Part shown: positions 26,138 through 34,677 of the stretch, in pieces
Layout: the number at the start of each line of letters is the position of its first letter
How positions within the stretch are numbered: the first letter of the stretch is position 1
Origin: Bacteroides sp.
GTDB taxonomy: Bacteria > Bacteroidota > Bacteroidia > Bacteroidales > Bacteroidaceae
DNA: 64,000 nt
Assembly: GCF_030151085.1 (NCBI RefSeq)
Contig: NZ_JASLER010000090.1
Coordinates: forward strand, 1-64,000
Direction: 5' to 3'
Notes under the pieces: model-generated
Database searches by the model: none
The model's input: only the letters and a program-made list of their open reading frames with translations
What the model was told of the DNA's origin: nothing
Position numbers and translations under genes: made by a program

Positions 26138-27493
26138 TCATTTTGCCTCCTCTATAATGGTCTTCATTCCTTTGATTTTCTCATTGCGGATCAAGGTAAG
26201 AAGTTGATTTACTTTGCCACGCCGAATTGCCACAAAAGCATAGTGCTCTTTTACATCTACCTGCCCGATATCTTCTTTTGCCAAACCACCTTTCTTATAT
26301 AAGAAACCTACAATATCTATTTTGTTTAGTTTATCCTTTTTGCCCTTACCTATATATATAGTAGTCCAATGGGATTTGGTAGGTTTCGGGGTTTGTTCCG
26401 GCAATTCAAAGACAGGAGTATCTTCGGCTATATAATCGGGCAACTGTTCTTCGAAATGCAGAAGAAGAAAAGAAGAGCCTCTTGCTTCCCAACGCGCAGT
26501 ACGCCCGTTACGATGAGTAAAGGCTTCTTCGTTTACGGGAAGATGATAATGAACAATGTTGTCTATGCCGGGAATATCCAATCCGCGAGCAGCAAGATCG
26601 GTAGATACCAATACGGGGCAGCTACCATTACGAAACTTATAAAGGGCACGTTCGCGGTCGGGTTGCTCCATACCTCCATGAAAGGCATCGCAGGGGAATT
26701 TCTTTGATTTCAGATAGTCAGTTACTCGTTCCACACTCTCGCGGTAGTTGACGAATACCAAAGTCGAAGACTCTCCCAATGTACACAACAGACGATATAG
26801 TGTTTCGAGTTTATCTTTTTCAGGTGAAATAACCTTCTGCAAATTCAATCGTGAAGAAACGGGTTCTGTAGAAAGAAAGTTCAATTTTATCAAATTGGCT
26901 TGTGAAGAATCAACATCCGAAGACTCGTCCTTCCTGCCAATGCCTGCAAACCGTGGAATTTCTTCAGCATCTGTAGCAGAAAGCAGTATGCGTTTTCTCA
27001 ATGAGGGCAATTGCCCGATTACCTCAGACATTTCATCGTGGAATCCAAACTCAAGGCATTTATCAAACTCGTCAATAACCAATGTAGTTACTGTATGAGC
27101 ATTGAAATTTTCTTTCTTCAAATGATCGTTCATTCGTCCCGGAGTACCTATAATGACTGCAGGATTGACACCTCGCATTGTACGATGTTCTTCCATGGCA
27201 GGACGACCTCCATAACAACTTATAGCTTTAAAGGGGGTATTCATAGTTTTGAATACAGTTTCAATCTGTAAAGCAAGCTCACGAGAGGGAACTAATACTA
27301 CAGCCTGCACACCTTGCACATCTGTTTTTAATGTTTGTACCAGCGGAAGCAGGAACGCAAGTGTCTTGCCCGAACCTGTAGGTGAGAGCAATACTAGGTC
27401 ACACTGTTTAGTGTAAGCCTTGTAAGTGGCTTCCTGCATGGGAGTAAGCTGCTCAATGTTCAAAGATTGAAGAATTGTCTTTATTTCCAGCAT
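26138..27493 (-). CDS. dbpA: DEAD-box RNA helicase, DbpA-like
   Basis: 451 residues from the ATG at 27493. The Q motif region (LNIEQLTPMQ), Walker A SPTGSGKT (37-44), a DEFD version of the DEAD box (LVIDEFDKCLEFG), SAT in LLSATDAEE, and HRNGRTAR of motif VI are all present. The last 75 residues match the DbpA RNA-binding domain (TIYIGKGKKDKLNKIDIVGFL). DbpA acts on 23S rRNA during 50S assembly. A TAnnTTTG element at 27518-27511 lies 18 bases upstream and excludes the longer frame. Confidence 0.88.
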   Translation of the reverse strand: MLEIKTILQSLNIEQLTPMQEATYKAYTKQCDLVLLSPTGSGKTLAFLLPLVQTLKTDVQGVQAVVLVPSRELALQIETVFKTMNTPFKAISCYGGRPAMEEHRTMRGVNPAVIIGTPGRMNDHLKKENFNAHTVTTLVIDEFDKCLEFGFHDEMSEVIGQLPSLRKRILLSATDAEEIPRFAGIGRKDESSDVDSSQANLIKLNFLSTEPVSSRLNLQKVISPEKDKLETLYRLLCTLGESSTLVFVNYRESVERVTDYLKSKKFPCDAFHGGMEQPDRERALYKFRNGSCPVLVSTDLAARGLDIPGIDNIVHYHLPVNEEAFTHRNGRTARWEARGSSFLLLHFEEQLPDYIAEDTPVFELPEQTPKPTKSHWTTIYIGKGKKDKLNKIDIVGFLYKKGGLAKEDIGQVDVKEHYAFVAIRRGKVNQLLTLIRNEKIKGMKTIIEEAK

Positions 27494-27510
27494 AATCATT
27501 TTTTTTGTTG

Positions 27511-27518
27511 CAAATATA
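27511..27518 (-). promoter_or_regulatory. -7 element of the DbpA-like helicase gene
   Basis: TATATTTG on the minus strand, matching TAnnTTTG. It decides between two candidate starts by lying inside the longer one. Confidence 0.6.
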
Positions 27519-27601
27519 GGTATTCCTGCAAGAATGGCTATTACCTTTCCACGACAATTCGGCATTCTATATTCCGAGGAACATTTTATTCAGAGAGACA
27601 C

Positions 27602-30600
27602 TTAGGGCTCTTCCTTTTCCACAATCTTTCGCAAAAAGAGAAGTTTCTCTTTCAAAGTATGTGGAAGGTACCATTGGAATACATCCAAACCAGAACAAGT
27701 AAAAAGCCACTTTCCATCAGGAGATAGAGCCATAGAATTAGGTTGACTTTGAGTAATACGTCGCAATGGTTTTCTATTGACCGAATCTAAAGCTATATAA
27801 ACCATTTTTCCATCATCACAGGTAAGTTGTGGTTTGGGGACTTTCGAAAAGACCGCGAACCTATCTGTAATACTGTCTGCTTGTTCTGTCTCATCAATAT
27901 ACACTCCTTTTTGCAGATCAAAGAAGCGTGCCTTTTTATCCCCTGAGGTGGTTACAAGCCATCGAGCATCCTTGCTGACATCTACACTCTGCAGAGTATA
28001 ACTTCCATGCCCACCAGACTCATAGCTTTGCAAAACTTTCTGTTTGGAAAGGCTATACTTAGCGAGTTTCCGTCCTATCTGCAGATAAATCACGTCGGAG
28101 TTACGACCCAAAACAGGCTCATTGGTATATTCTGGAATATAATGAAAATATACATTGTATGACATCAAATCCACGATCTTAACTCCTTTATTACTACGCT
28201 GCAAAACCAATTTATCCCCTGACCGATTAAATGATCCAAAACGCTCACTATATGCCTGCACGTCATCCACCTCTTTCTCTATCTTGCCGGTATAGAGGTT
28301 ACGAATCTGCACAGTGCCGCTTTTCCCGAGAGTAACCAACATCCCACCTTCGGGACTAAAGACTGCCTTTGTTATATCCAAGGCATCGGACAAAGCGGAG
28401 CAGTGACCGCTCTCTACTTCACAAAGTATAGCGGGTTGATCTTCAAAAGCCACAAACAGCAAGCTGGCATCGGGCGAGATCGTTACTCCCCGTACTTTAT
28501 CCTTATCCGCTATGCGCAAGATACCTCTATGTTGTTTTCGATCGACATCCCACAGATAGAGACTATCCGCCACAGAAACTACCCGAGCTCCTCGCTGAGT
28601 ATAAACTGCCGTCTTAAATTTAGCATCCTTCTGCGTCAATTGCGTCAATAAGGTTTCAGTGGCTATGTCCCATTGTAGAACCGCATCATCCGATAGTGCC
28701 AACAGCTTATCTCCAGAGGAGTTCAAACGGACAGAAGTAATGGAACGGTTCGATGAACCACAATACATCTGATGCTTTACCGAAACATCCTTTGATGACC
28801 AAACACATAACATCCGTTCATCACCATTGGCGGAAACCGTCACCAGGGTTTGTTCATCCTCGCTGACATCGAAAGTCTTGACATCCCTATAGGTAATCGG
28901 TTTGCCATTGTCGAACTGATCGATATAATCCGTACAAAGGCTATCCAACAAATGCACCTCTGCATCGGGCAACAGGAATAAGAATGACGGACGTAAAGTG
29001 GTTAAAGTGCGCGCAGCATGCAAACGCTCATTATCTCCTTTATCCCGACATACAGTAGCCGAGGCAATAGTTTGCCGATAAGTCTTGCGTATCTGATAAA
29101 GTTCATAACTGCCACCAATCAACAAAAACAATCCCAAAGCTGTTAAAAGATGCCATCTTTTTATTCGATGCAACAAACTGACTTTCCAATGATGATAGAG
29201 TTGCTGACGAAACTCCCGTTTACGTAAATCTCTATAGAAATGGGACAAACGTTTGAAAACCAATTGTATATCTTGGAGCACATTGGCATGTTTGCTGTAA
29301 ATCAGCTCCCAAGTAAAGAAAAATGTCAACGGAATAGCTATGATATTCGCACCAATGCATCCCAAATTCAAAGTTAAAAGAGCAGTCCAGTAAAAGATGA
29401 ACCAACAAACAGGCAAGCAGAGAGTTGTGAAAAAGGCATACCGATTGATTTTTCGACGATTAAATTCCAAGGATTGATCTGTTCTCCGCATCAAATTTCT
29501 TCTAATCAACCCAAACACAACAATAATAGCGATACAGACACCAATGATTATAGCTGTACCCCACAATGGATAGAGCACAAAAAAGTTCAGAGGACTAATA
29601 GCATAAAAATGGACCAAAGTCCATAACCGCTCCATACAACCATCCTCTCTGATTTCTTTGAATCCCTGATAGGCTTTCTTCTCTAAATAGTATTGACTAC
29701 ATCCGGAAGGTACATAGAGTGTGATCTGAGCTTTCAACGAATCATCCAATAATATCTTATTATTTGGAAAAACAAAAGGAGAGTGAATCTCCCGCAATCC
29801 GCAAGGAGTCTTCTCAAAATAATAATCAATAGCAAAATTATTCCTGTATGGTACAAGGTAGAGACACTCTAAAGCTTGGCCTGTCCGGTTACAAATTAAA
29901 CTAGCATAACCTTTTAGATAATACCCACCTCGATACGATGTCAATGAAGTACGAAGTGAGGTCTGCGAATTACACAGAATGCCTTTATAATCATCCCCCT
30001 CTTCCCATATACGACCTTTCTGATAGTAATAGGCAACACTGCCCCGCCGGGCAATAGTATCAGTACGTTCAAGAGGTAACGGTAGGTGGCCTACCACAGG
30101 CACGTCTCTATAATAAACTACATTATTCTCTACCCTATAGCAGGAAGAATCAGCCGGCGTAATAAACTCTCTGATATTATCCGCTCCATAAAAAGGACTG
30201 TTATGGAAATAGAAGGATTTAGATACTCCATGCAATCCCACCTGCTGCAAGCCGGTACAATCGGCAAAGGCACGATCTCCTAATTGCTGCAGTCGGCTGG
30301 GAAGTGTTATCTCCTGCAACTGATGACAAGCCGCAAAGGCACAATAGCCGATAGTCCGAAGTGAATACGGAAAACGTACTTCCCGCAAACTGTCACAAGC
30401 CGCGAAGGCATTTCTGCCTATCCCTCTCAGATGGGGAGGTAGCAACAGTACTCGGAAATAGTTGGACTGACGCACCGCATCGTCTGCTATCGAATCAATA
30501 AGAAGCTCTTGGCTCAAATCAAGCGTATCAACCCAGTGCTTAAACCAAATCTTCTCCAAAATACCATCCCGTTGCACAAGGCGATAGTTGTCCACTCCTT

Positions 30601-32605
30601 TTAAGGCATTGTGATAACGCTGTCCTCCATATTCCGCGACATCCACCTCCTGATAGACTGCAGGAAAAGGCACTATAGTATCTGTTTGAGGAAGTGCATA
30701 AACTATAGCATCATTTATAATTCTACCCCTCTCTATCCTACGGTCAAGCTCCCACAAGAGACCATTTTCCCAAGCAAAGCAAGGATTATCACCTACATCT
30801 ATAGATGTCAACTCCAAGCCACTTGTTCTCCAAAAATCCTGCAGTTTGGAGGGTAAACGCAAATGATGCAATTGGGGACAATCAGACAATCTAAGCCCTC
30901 GGATAGAATCAGACAATGTAAGGGTCTTAAGTTGTGGACAATTACCAATACCCAATCTTATCTGTTTACGGCTCCGCACAATCAGATGCTCCAGGTTGGG
31001 ATAACCATTGATTGAGACATAACGATCATCACCTACCGAATCCACCACCATCCGGACAACCAAATCCTTATAGATTTCTTTATTATCCTCCAAATCCCGC
31101 TTCCAATTCCAATACTCATCCAGATGAATATACTTCTTCAACATAGGTCGCGGATCAGACGAATTGAAAGTGAACAACTCATTACCGATTGTAAAAGCGA
31201 TGAACAAACCAATCACTCCTACAAGCAGGCTGCGCCACCCAAGCTTTCGTTTATGTTCCTCCTCAGTCTTTCGCTTGCGAGCAATGACCTCCACTATGCG
31301 GTCATGAATCAACTCCACATAACCATCCACACCACGAATCAGATGTTCATTCTCCAACGACTGTTGATAACGCTGTTTAAAATTTATCTTACGGAGTGCT
31401 CCTGTATCAGGCTTCACACGATTGCGAGCCCCCTGCTCATCTACCAACTCATGCTCTATCTTACGCAGATGGCGAGCAGATATTTTCAAACGACCGGTAC
31501 GTTCCAAATAGAAATCAAAAAGCAGGTTAGAGATGTCTATTGCCTCCAAATCATCCTGATGCAACATCGCCTTCTGTTGTTTATTCGCATAGGCATAGAG
31601 GCGGCTACAGATTACTGAAAGCATAAACGGTTCCACTACATTAGTACTACCATCACCGGACTTCTGCCGTTGGTTGTGACTTTGCAGACGCATAACAACC
31701 TGTTCAGCAATATCATCGAATGTGACCACACGCCGTCCGCCTTGCTGTTGTTCCGTCACTACTTCCAATGCCTGTTCTACCGTAAAGGGTAGAAGTAGCA
31801 TGCGACTATAAAGTAGTTCGGGGATGGAATAGAATTGATTGGTCCAATAGTCAAAGTCTGCAAGATACTCTTTGCGCATCGAAAAAACGATACGGTAGTT
31901 AGGGGTTGTATCTATTTCCAGATATTGATGCTGCTTCTCCAACTCCTCTAACTTATAAATCACTTCAGCAGGCGGCAAGGTACTGGCAAGTTCATCAAAG
32001 ATTTGAAAAAGAGCTTGATGAATCAATTCATCGCTAGTTTTGACAAATACTTCTTCAAACTGATCGAAGAGCAACAACCACATCTGCTCCTTACTCTGCT
32101 TGTCACTCCCGCTACGGAAAGTGTAAGCATGCAACAACCACCAAAGCGATTGCTTCCGAAATGGCAATACCCATTCTTCATCCACCTCTTTCTGATAACG
32201 ATATGAAAGCTTTAAATCAGGGAATCCCAACAGTTGCTCTATCATCCACAGCTCGGCTTTATGCTTCAGTACTTGCAGTTTCAACACCTCCCTACTCTTC
32301 GTAGGCTCACTTTCTAGCTTCTGGCACTCCATTGAAGTCTGGTGCATCATACTCCAAAAACTATCGTTAAAGACAATGGTTTTAACTAAATAGTTCTTCT
32401 TAATATAACGAGGTACAATACCCGCATGTAGAAACGAAGTCTTACCGATACCCGATTCCGCATACAGTGTGGAACAGACATTCCTTTCTATCAATTCAGC
32501 AAAACGAATAATATCAAAGTCTCTTCCTTTAAAACTCGCAGCATCTGCCACTGTATAGGCGGCTATATCTTTCCAAGGATTTGTATTAGAATCAAGAGCG
32601 TTCAT
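27602..32605 (-). CDS. Transmembrane STAND ATPase with leucine-rich and WD40-like repeats
   Basis: 1667 residues. An N-terminal nSTAND1-like ATPase has a GRDFDIIRF entry motif (27-35), Walker A AESGIGKTSF (49-58), Walker B LLLFDQFEEVF (177-187) and a sensor-like RIVFSMRKEYLADF (238-251). A helix at about 457-475 follows a very basic stretch. Residues 530-600 and 725-800 are leucine-rich repeats; the second block is BspA-like (AFAACDSLREVRFPYSL, then two more copies). Four more helices lie at about 1008-1034, 1057-1075, 1080-1103 and 1151-1170, with strongly basic loops at 1035-1056 and 1104-1150. From about 1240 to the end are WD40-like repeats (VSEDEQTLVTVSANG, ALSPDGKWLFTCSG). By the positive-inside rule the ATPase is cytoplasmic and both the LRR and WD40 parts face the periplasm. 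It follows the SIR2/TIR gene by 7 bases. Confidence 0.82.
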   Translation of the reverse strand: MNALDSNTNPWKDIAAYTVADAASFKGRDFDIIRFAELIERNVCSTLYAESGIGKTSFLHAGIVPRYIKKNYLVKTIVFNDSFWSMMHQTSMECQKLESEPTKSREVLKLQVLKHKAELWMIEQLLGFPDLKLSYRYQKEVDEEWVLPFRKQSLWWLLHAYTFRSGSDKQSKEQMWLLLFDQFEEVFVKTSDELIHQALFQIFDELASTLPPAEVIYKLEELEKQHQYLEIDTTPNYRIVFSMRKEYLADFDYWTNQFYSIPELLYSRMLLLPFTVEQALEVVTEQQQGGRRVVTFDDIAEQVVMRLQSHNQRQKSGDGSTNVVEPFMLSVICSRLYAYANKQQKAMLHQDDLEAIDISNLLFDFYLERTGRLKISARHLRKIEHELVDEQGARNRVKPDTGALRKINFKQRYQQSLENEHLIRGVDGYVELIHDRIVEVIARKRKTEEEHKRKLGWRSLLVGVIGLFIAFTIGNELFTFNSSDPRPMLKKYIHLDEYWNWKRDLEDNKEIYKDLVVRMVVDSVGDDRYVSINGYPNLEHLIVRSRKQIRLGIGNCPQLKTLTLSDSIRGLRLSDCPQLHHLRLPSKLQDFWRTSGLELTSIDVGDNPCFAWENGLLWELDRRIERGRIINDAIVYALPQTDTIVPFPAVYQEVDVAEYGGQRYHNALKGVDNYRLVQRDGILEKIWFKHWVDTLDLSQELLIDSIADDAVRQSNYFRVLLLPPHLRGIGRNAFAACDSLREVRFPYSLRTIGYCAFAACHQLQEITLPSRLQQLGDRAFADCTGLQQVGLHGVSKSFYFHNSPFYGADNIREFITPADSSCYRVENNVVYYRDVPVVGHLPLPLERTDTIARRGSVAYYYQKGRIWEEGDDYKGILCNSQTSLRTSLTSYRGGYYLKGYASLICNRTGQALECLYLVPYRNNFAIDYYFEKTPCGLREIHSPFVFPNNKILLDDSLKAQITLYVPSGCSQYYLEKKAYQGFKEIREDGCMERLWTLVHFYAISPLNFFVLYPLWGTAIIIGVCIAIIVVFGLIRRNLMRRTDQSLEFNRRKINRYAFFTTLCLPVCWFIFYWTALLTLNLGCIGANIIAIPLTFFFTWELIYSKHANVLQDIQLVFKRLSHFYRDLRKREFRQQLYHHWKVSLLHRIKRWHLLTALGLFLLIGGSYELYQIRKTYRQTIASATVCRDKGDNERLHAARTLTTLRPSFLFLLPDAEVHLLDSLCTDYIDQFDNGKPITYRDVKTFDVSEDEQTLVTVSANGDERMLCVWSSKDVSVKHQMYCGSSNRSITSVRLNSSGDKLLALSDDAVLQWDIATETLLTQLTQKDAKFKTAVYTQRGARVVSVADSLYLWDVDRKQHRGILRIADKDKVRGVTISPDASLLFVAFEDQPAILCEVESGHCSALSDALDITKAVFSPEGGMLVTLGKSGTVQIRNLYTGKIEKEVDDVQAYSERFGSFNRSGDKLVLQRSNKGVKIVDLMSYNVYFHYIPEYTNEPVLGRNSDVIYLQIGRKLAKYSLSKQKVLQSYESGGHGSYTLQSVDVSKDARWLVTTSGDKKARFFDLQKGVYIDETEQADSITDRFAVFSKVPKPQLTCDDGKMVYIALDSVNRKPLRRITQSQPNSMALSPDGKWLFTCSGLDVFQWYLPHTLKEKLLFLRKIVEKEEP

Positions 32606-32612
32606 AGTATAA

Positions 32613-34040
32613 CTATCTACTAATATTTTGAATCACTTTTATTATTTGGTCGATAGAATCAGCTTGCTGACTACCTCCTAAGGGAAAAATAAGTTCTCTA
32701 ATTCGTACAATACCGGGATTGTTAGAATCCATAAAAGTATCCTTCGTATCATCAACAGTCAAACCATCCAGCAAAAGGGGTAAACTATAAAGAGTAGGTT
32801 TGTATTTCTTCTCATAAATCTCCATAGCATATTTCCACTCTGTGATAATGCCTTTCTCCTGCTTATCATCGGGCTGGGGCTCTACAGCAAGCCTGGGTGA
32901 ACGCTCAATAACACGCAATAACTTAGGAGTGATCACGGGGATAATATACCTCGCCTTTTCCAATCCATTCCGGATGTCATTCCAATATTGTTGGGTCAAC
33001 TCACTAGGACGATCCGGAAAGAAGTAAACATCAAAATAATTTTCCAACTGCTGTTTGGCATTTAAAATGGCTTGATAAGTAGTAGCTTGTGGACTCTCGC
33101 TATAAGAAAGGAACACGCTGACTTTAACACGTTCAGAGAGTTTCTGATTCAACTTTTCCAAGAAGTTATCAATCTGACAACCGGAATAGTAATCGATATT
33201 GGACAGAAATTCTACCATATCCTCATCAATCTTTGGTTGTAGTACCCCGCCATTATACTTGTTGCTTTTACTTTCAGAATTAGTTTTGGTCAGATTTTTA
33301 AACGAACAAAGCAGAAAACGAAACGTCCAATCAGGCATATTACATCCCAATGCCACCAAATAACGATTCTTTAGATAGTTCATCAAACGTTCTGGTTGTG
33401 TCTGTTTGTCGTGAAGGCAGTGAAGATAAGAAAGAAAATCAATTTCAGTGATTACACAAGGCAGATTGGAGTTGATTTTTCCAAACAAATGATAAATAGT
33501 TCGTTTATCAATCACTTCACAATCATCTTGGTTGATGACAATATTACCAATATCCTGTTTCGACTTCTCTTTATAATAAGAAAGCGATTCGTATCTATTT
33601 TCCAACAGTTGCTCAATAGCATTAGTATAAGAGGTAGTGATAATCAATGGAAAATCGGCATGCAAAAGCAATTGCTCCACCTGAGGGTGCAGCCGAAGTA
33701 AATTTCCTTTTTCATTTAGGAAAGCACGAATACCCGTTTTGAGGTTATCATTGCATTTGCTAAACAATTTATTTAGAAAGGACATACCTTTCAAGCCCAT
33801 TTTGCATATGCTACGATAATCTTCTTGATGAGCCTTATCACAAAGCATTGGGAACTTGTTAAAGAGCCAATCGACTAATGCCGTCTGAAAAGATTGTGCT
33901 TCTCCTTTACCCTTCGCATTGACCACATAGACCATCTCATCACCAATCACAGGAATTACATTCTTATTTGCTATATTCTGATAGACTTCTTGAATGATAT
34001 CATCAATCGGGTAAGCCATCTGTTTCGCCCAATTTTCCAT
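32613..34040 (-). CDS. SIR2-like/TIR domain protein (putative NADase effector)
   Basis: 475 residues, no signal peptide or membrane segment. Residues 25-250 fit a SIR2-like fold: NVIPVIGDEM, PLIITTSYTNAIEQLL (131-146), IYHLFGKIN (182-190), TEIDFLSYL and LVALGCNMPDWTFRFLL (228-244). The glycine-rich NAD loop is degenerate and the usual TTN is TTS, so this half may only bind. Residues 305-475 are a TIR domain: VSVFLSYSES (308-317), DVYFFPDR (337-344), W353-x8-E361 and ITEWKYAMEIYE (399-410), with Glu401 at the place of the catalytic TIR glutamate. TIR domains of bacterial defence proteins cleave NAD+. The pair with the downstream STAND gene suggests effector plus receptor. Confidence 0.78.
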   Translation of the reverse strand: MENWAKQMAYPIDDIIQEVYQNIANKNVIPVIGDEMVYVVNAKGKGEAQSFQTALVDWLFNKFPMLCDKAHQEDYRSICKMGLKGMSFLNKLFSKCNDNLKTGIRAFLNEKGNLLRLHPQVEQLLLHADFPLIITTSYTNAIEQLLENRYESLSYYKEKSKQDIGNIVINQDDCEVIDKRTIYHLFGKINSNLPCVITEIDFLSYLHCLHDKQTQPERLMNYLKNRYLVALGCNMPDWTFRFLLCSFKNLTKTNSESKSNKYNGGVLQPKIDEDMVEFLSNIDYYSGCQIDNFLEKLNQKLSERVKVSVFLSYSESPQATTYQAILNAKQQLENYFDVYFFPDRPSELTQQYWNDIRNGLEKARYIIPVITPKLLRVIERSPRLAVEPQPDDKQEKGIITEWKYAMEIYEKKYKPTLYSLPLLLDGLTVDDTKDTFMDSNNPGIVRIRELIFPLGGSQQADSIDQIIKVIQNISR

Positions 34041-34312
34041 ATGCTATTTCTTAATTATACGTAATACAACCTACTACCTCTCACGAGTAATCCACTACTT
34101 ATTTTGCATTTCAAAACCCAGTTTGGTAATTATCTTGTGTATTTCCATTTCACTCTTTCTATATTATTCTATACTTTTTCAAACTCAAGCCTGATATCAA
34201 TATAGCTACTAAAGTTTTTCACCCCTAAATAGAAGACGTAAACAATAGTTTCTCGATAATTATTCATATATTAGCTATCGCTAAAAGACTAATATACAAT
34301 AATCAAAAGGAG

Positions 34313-34420
34313 ATGATTATGGAAGCAAAAATAGAGAATTTAAGTGAGACGACAAAAGTTTTAAGTGATAAAGATGTAACGAATGATAACCTAGTACCTC
34401 GTTCAGTCAATTCAGTATGA
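34313..34420 (+). CDS. Candidate small peptide (35 aa), uncertain
   Basis: An AAAAGGAG sequence stands directly before ATG at 34313 (a second ATG, 34319, is in frame). The acidic, Lys-containing peptide begins MIMEAKIENLSETTKVL and ends VPRSVNSV. One base shift at the stop would join a further 30-codon frame containing YEELAPPPFFGEAYWCKY, so this could be a frameshifted longer peptide. The leader-like composition is suggestive of a secreted or modified peptide but no family is recognised. Confidence 0.25.
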   Translation: MIMEAKIENLSETTKVLSDKDVTNDNLVPRSVNSV

Positions 34421-34579
34421 GGAACTTGCTCCACCACCTTTCTTTGGAGAAGCATATTGGTGTAAGTACAGTCACACTCATCCTCTCCCTCTGTCTTTTT
34501 CGTATAAATAATACCAGTATCTTCAGTTCTTACAATCAACATTTTATGGTTTACTACATGTTGGCAAAAACTGTTTCTA

Positions 34580-34666
34580 TCAAATGATGTAACGCCCCGT
34601 CATGGATTGGCGCAGACTACAGATAAGGATGGTCTTTAAATTGCGAAGAATATCTGCAGGTTTCAT
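34580..34666 (-). CDS. Candidate 28-aa peptide cut off from its promoter by the insertion sequence
   Basis: The frame starts at the ATG (34666-34664) and encodes 28 residues beginning MKPADILRNLKTIL. Removing the insertion sequence and one target copy would place a TAnnTTTG element (now 35705-35698) a few tens of bases upstream of this ATG. That alignment makes it more likely than a random frame. No family is recognised. Confidence 0.3.
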   Translation of the reverse strand: MKPADILRNLKTILICSLRQSMTGRYII

Positions 34667-34671
34667 AATGT

Positions 34672-34677
34672 AATCTG
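34672..34677. repeat. Target-site duplication, left copy
   Basis: AATCTG directly outside the left inverted repeat; the matching copy is at 35684-35689. Confidence 0.8.

Larger units (their letters stand above)
34041..34677. other. Gene-poor 640-bp stretch upstream of the SIR2/TIR gene
   Basis: AT-rich with no clear TAnnTTTG promoter for the SIR2/TIR gene. It holds two candidate very short frames described separately (34313-34420 plus; 34580-34666 minus) and ends at the left end of the insertion sequence. A 79-codon minus frame (34542-34303) overlaps the plus candidate but has no start signal or family likeness. Confidence 0.5.

Noticed and set aside
34303..34542. 79-codon minus frame upstream of the SIR2/TIR gene
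   Set aside because: No ribosome binding site or promoter, no recognisable domain, and its second half is the complement of the plus-strand candidate peptide.
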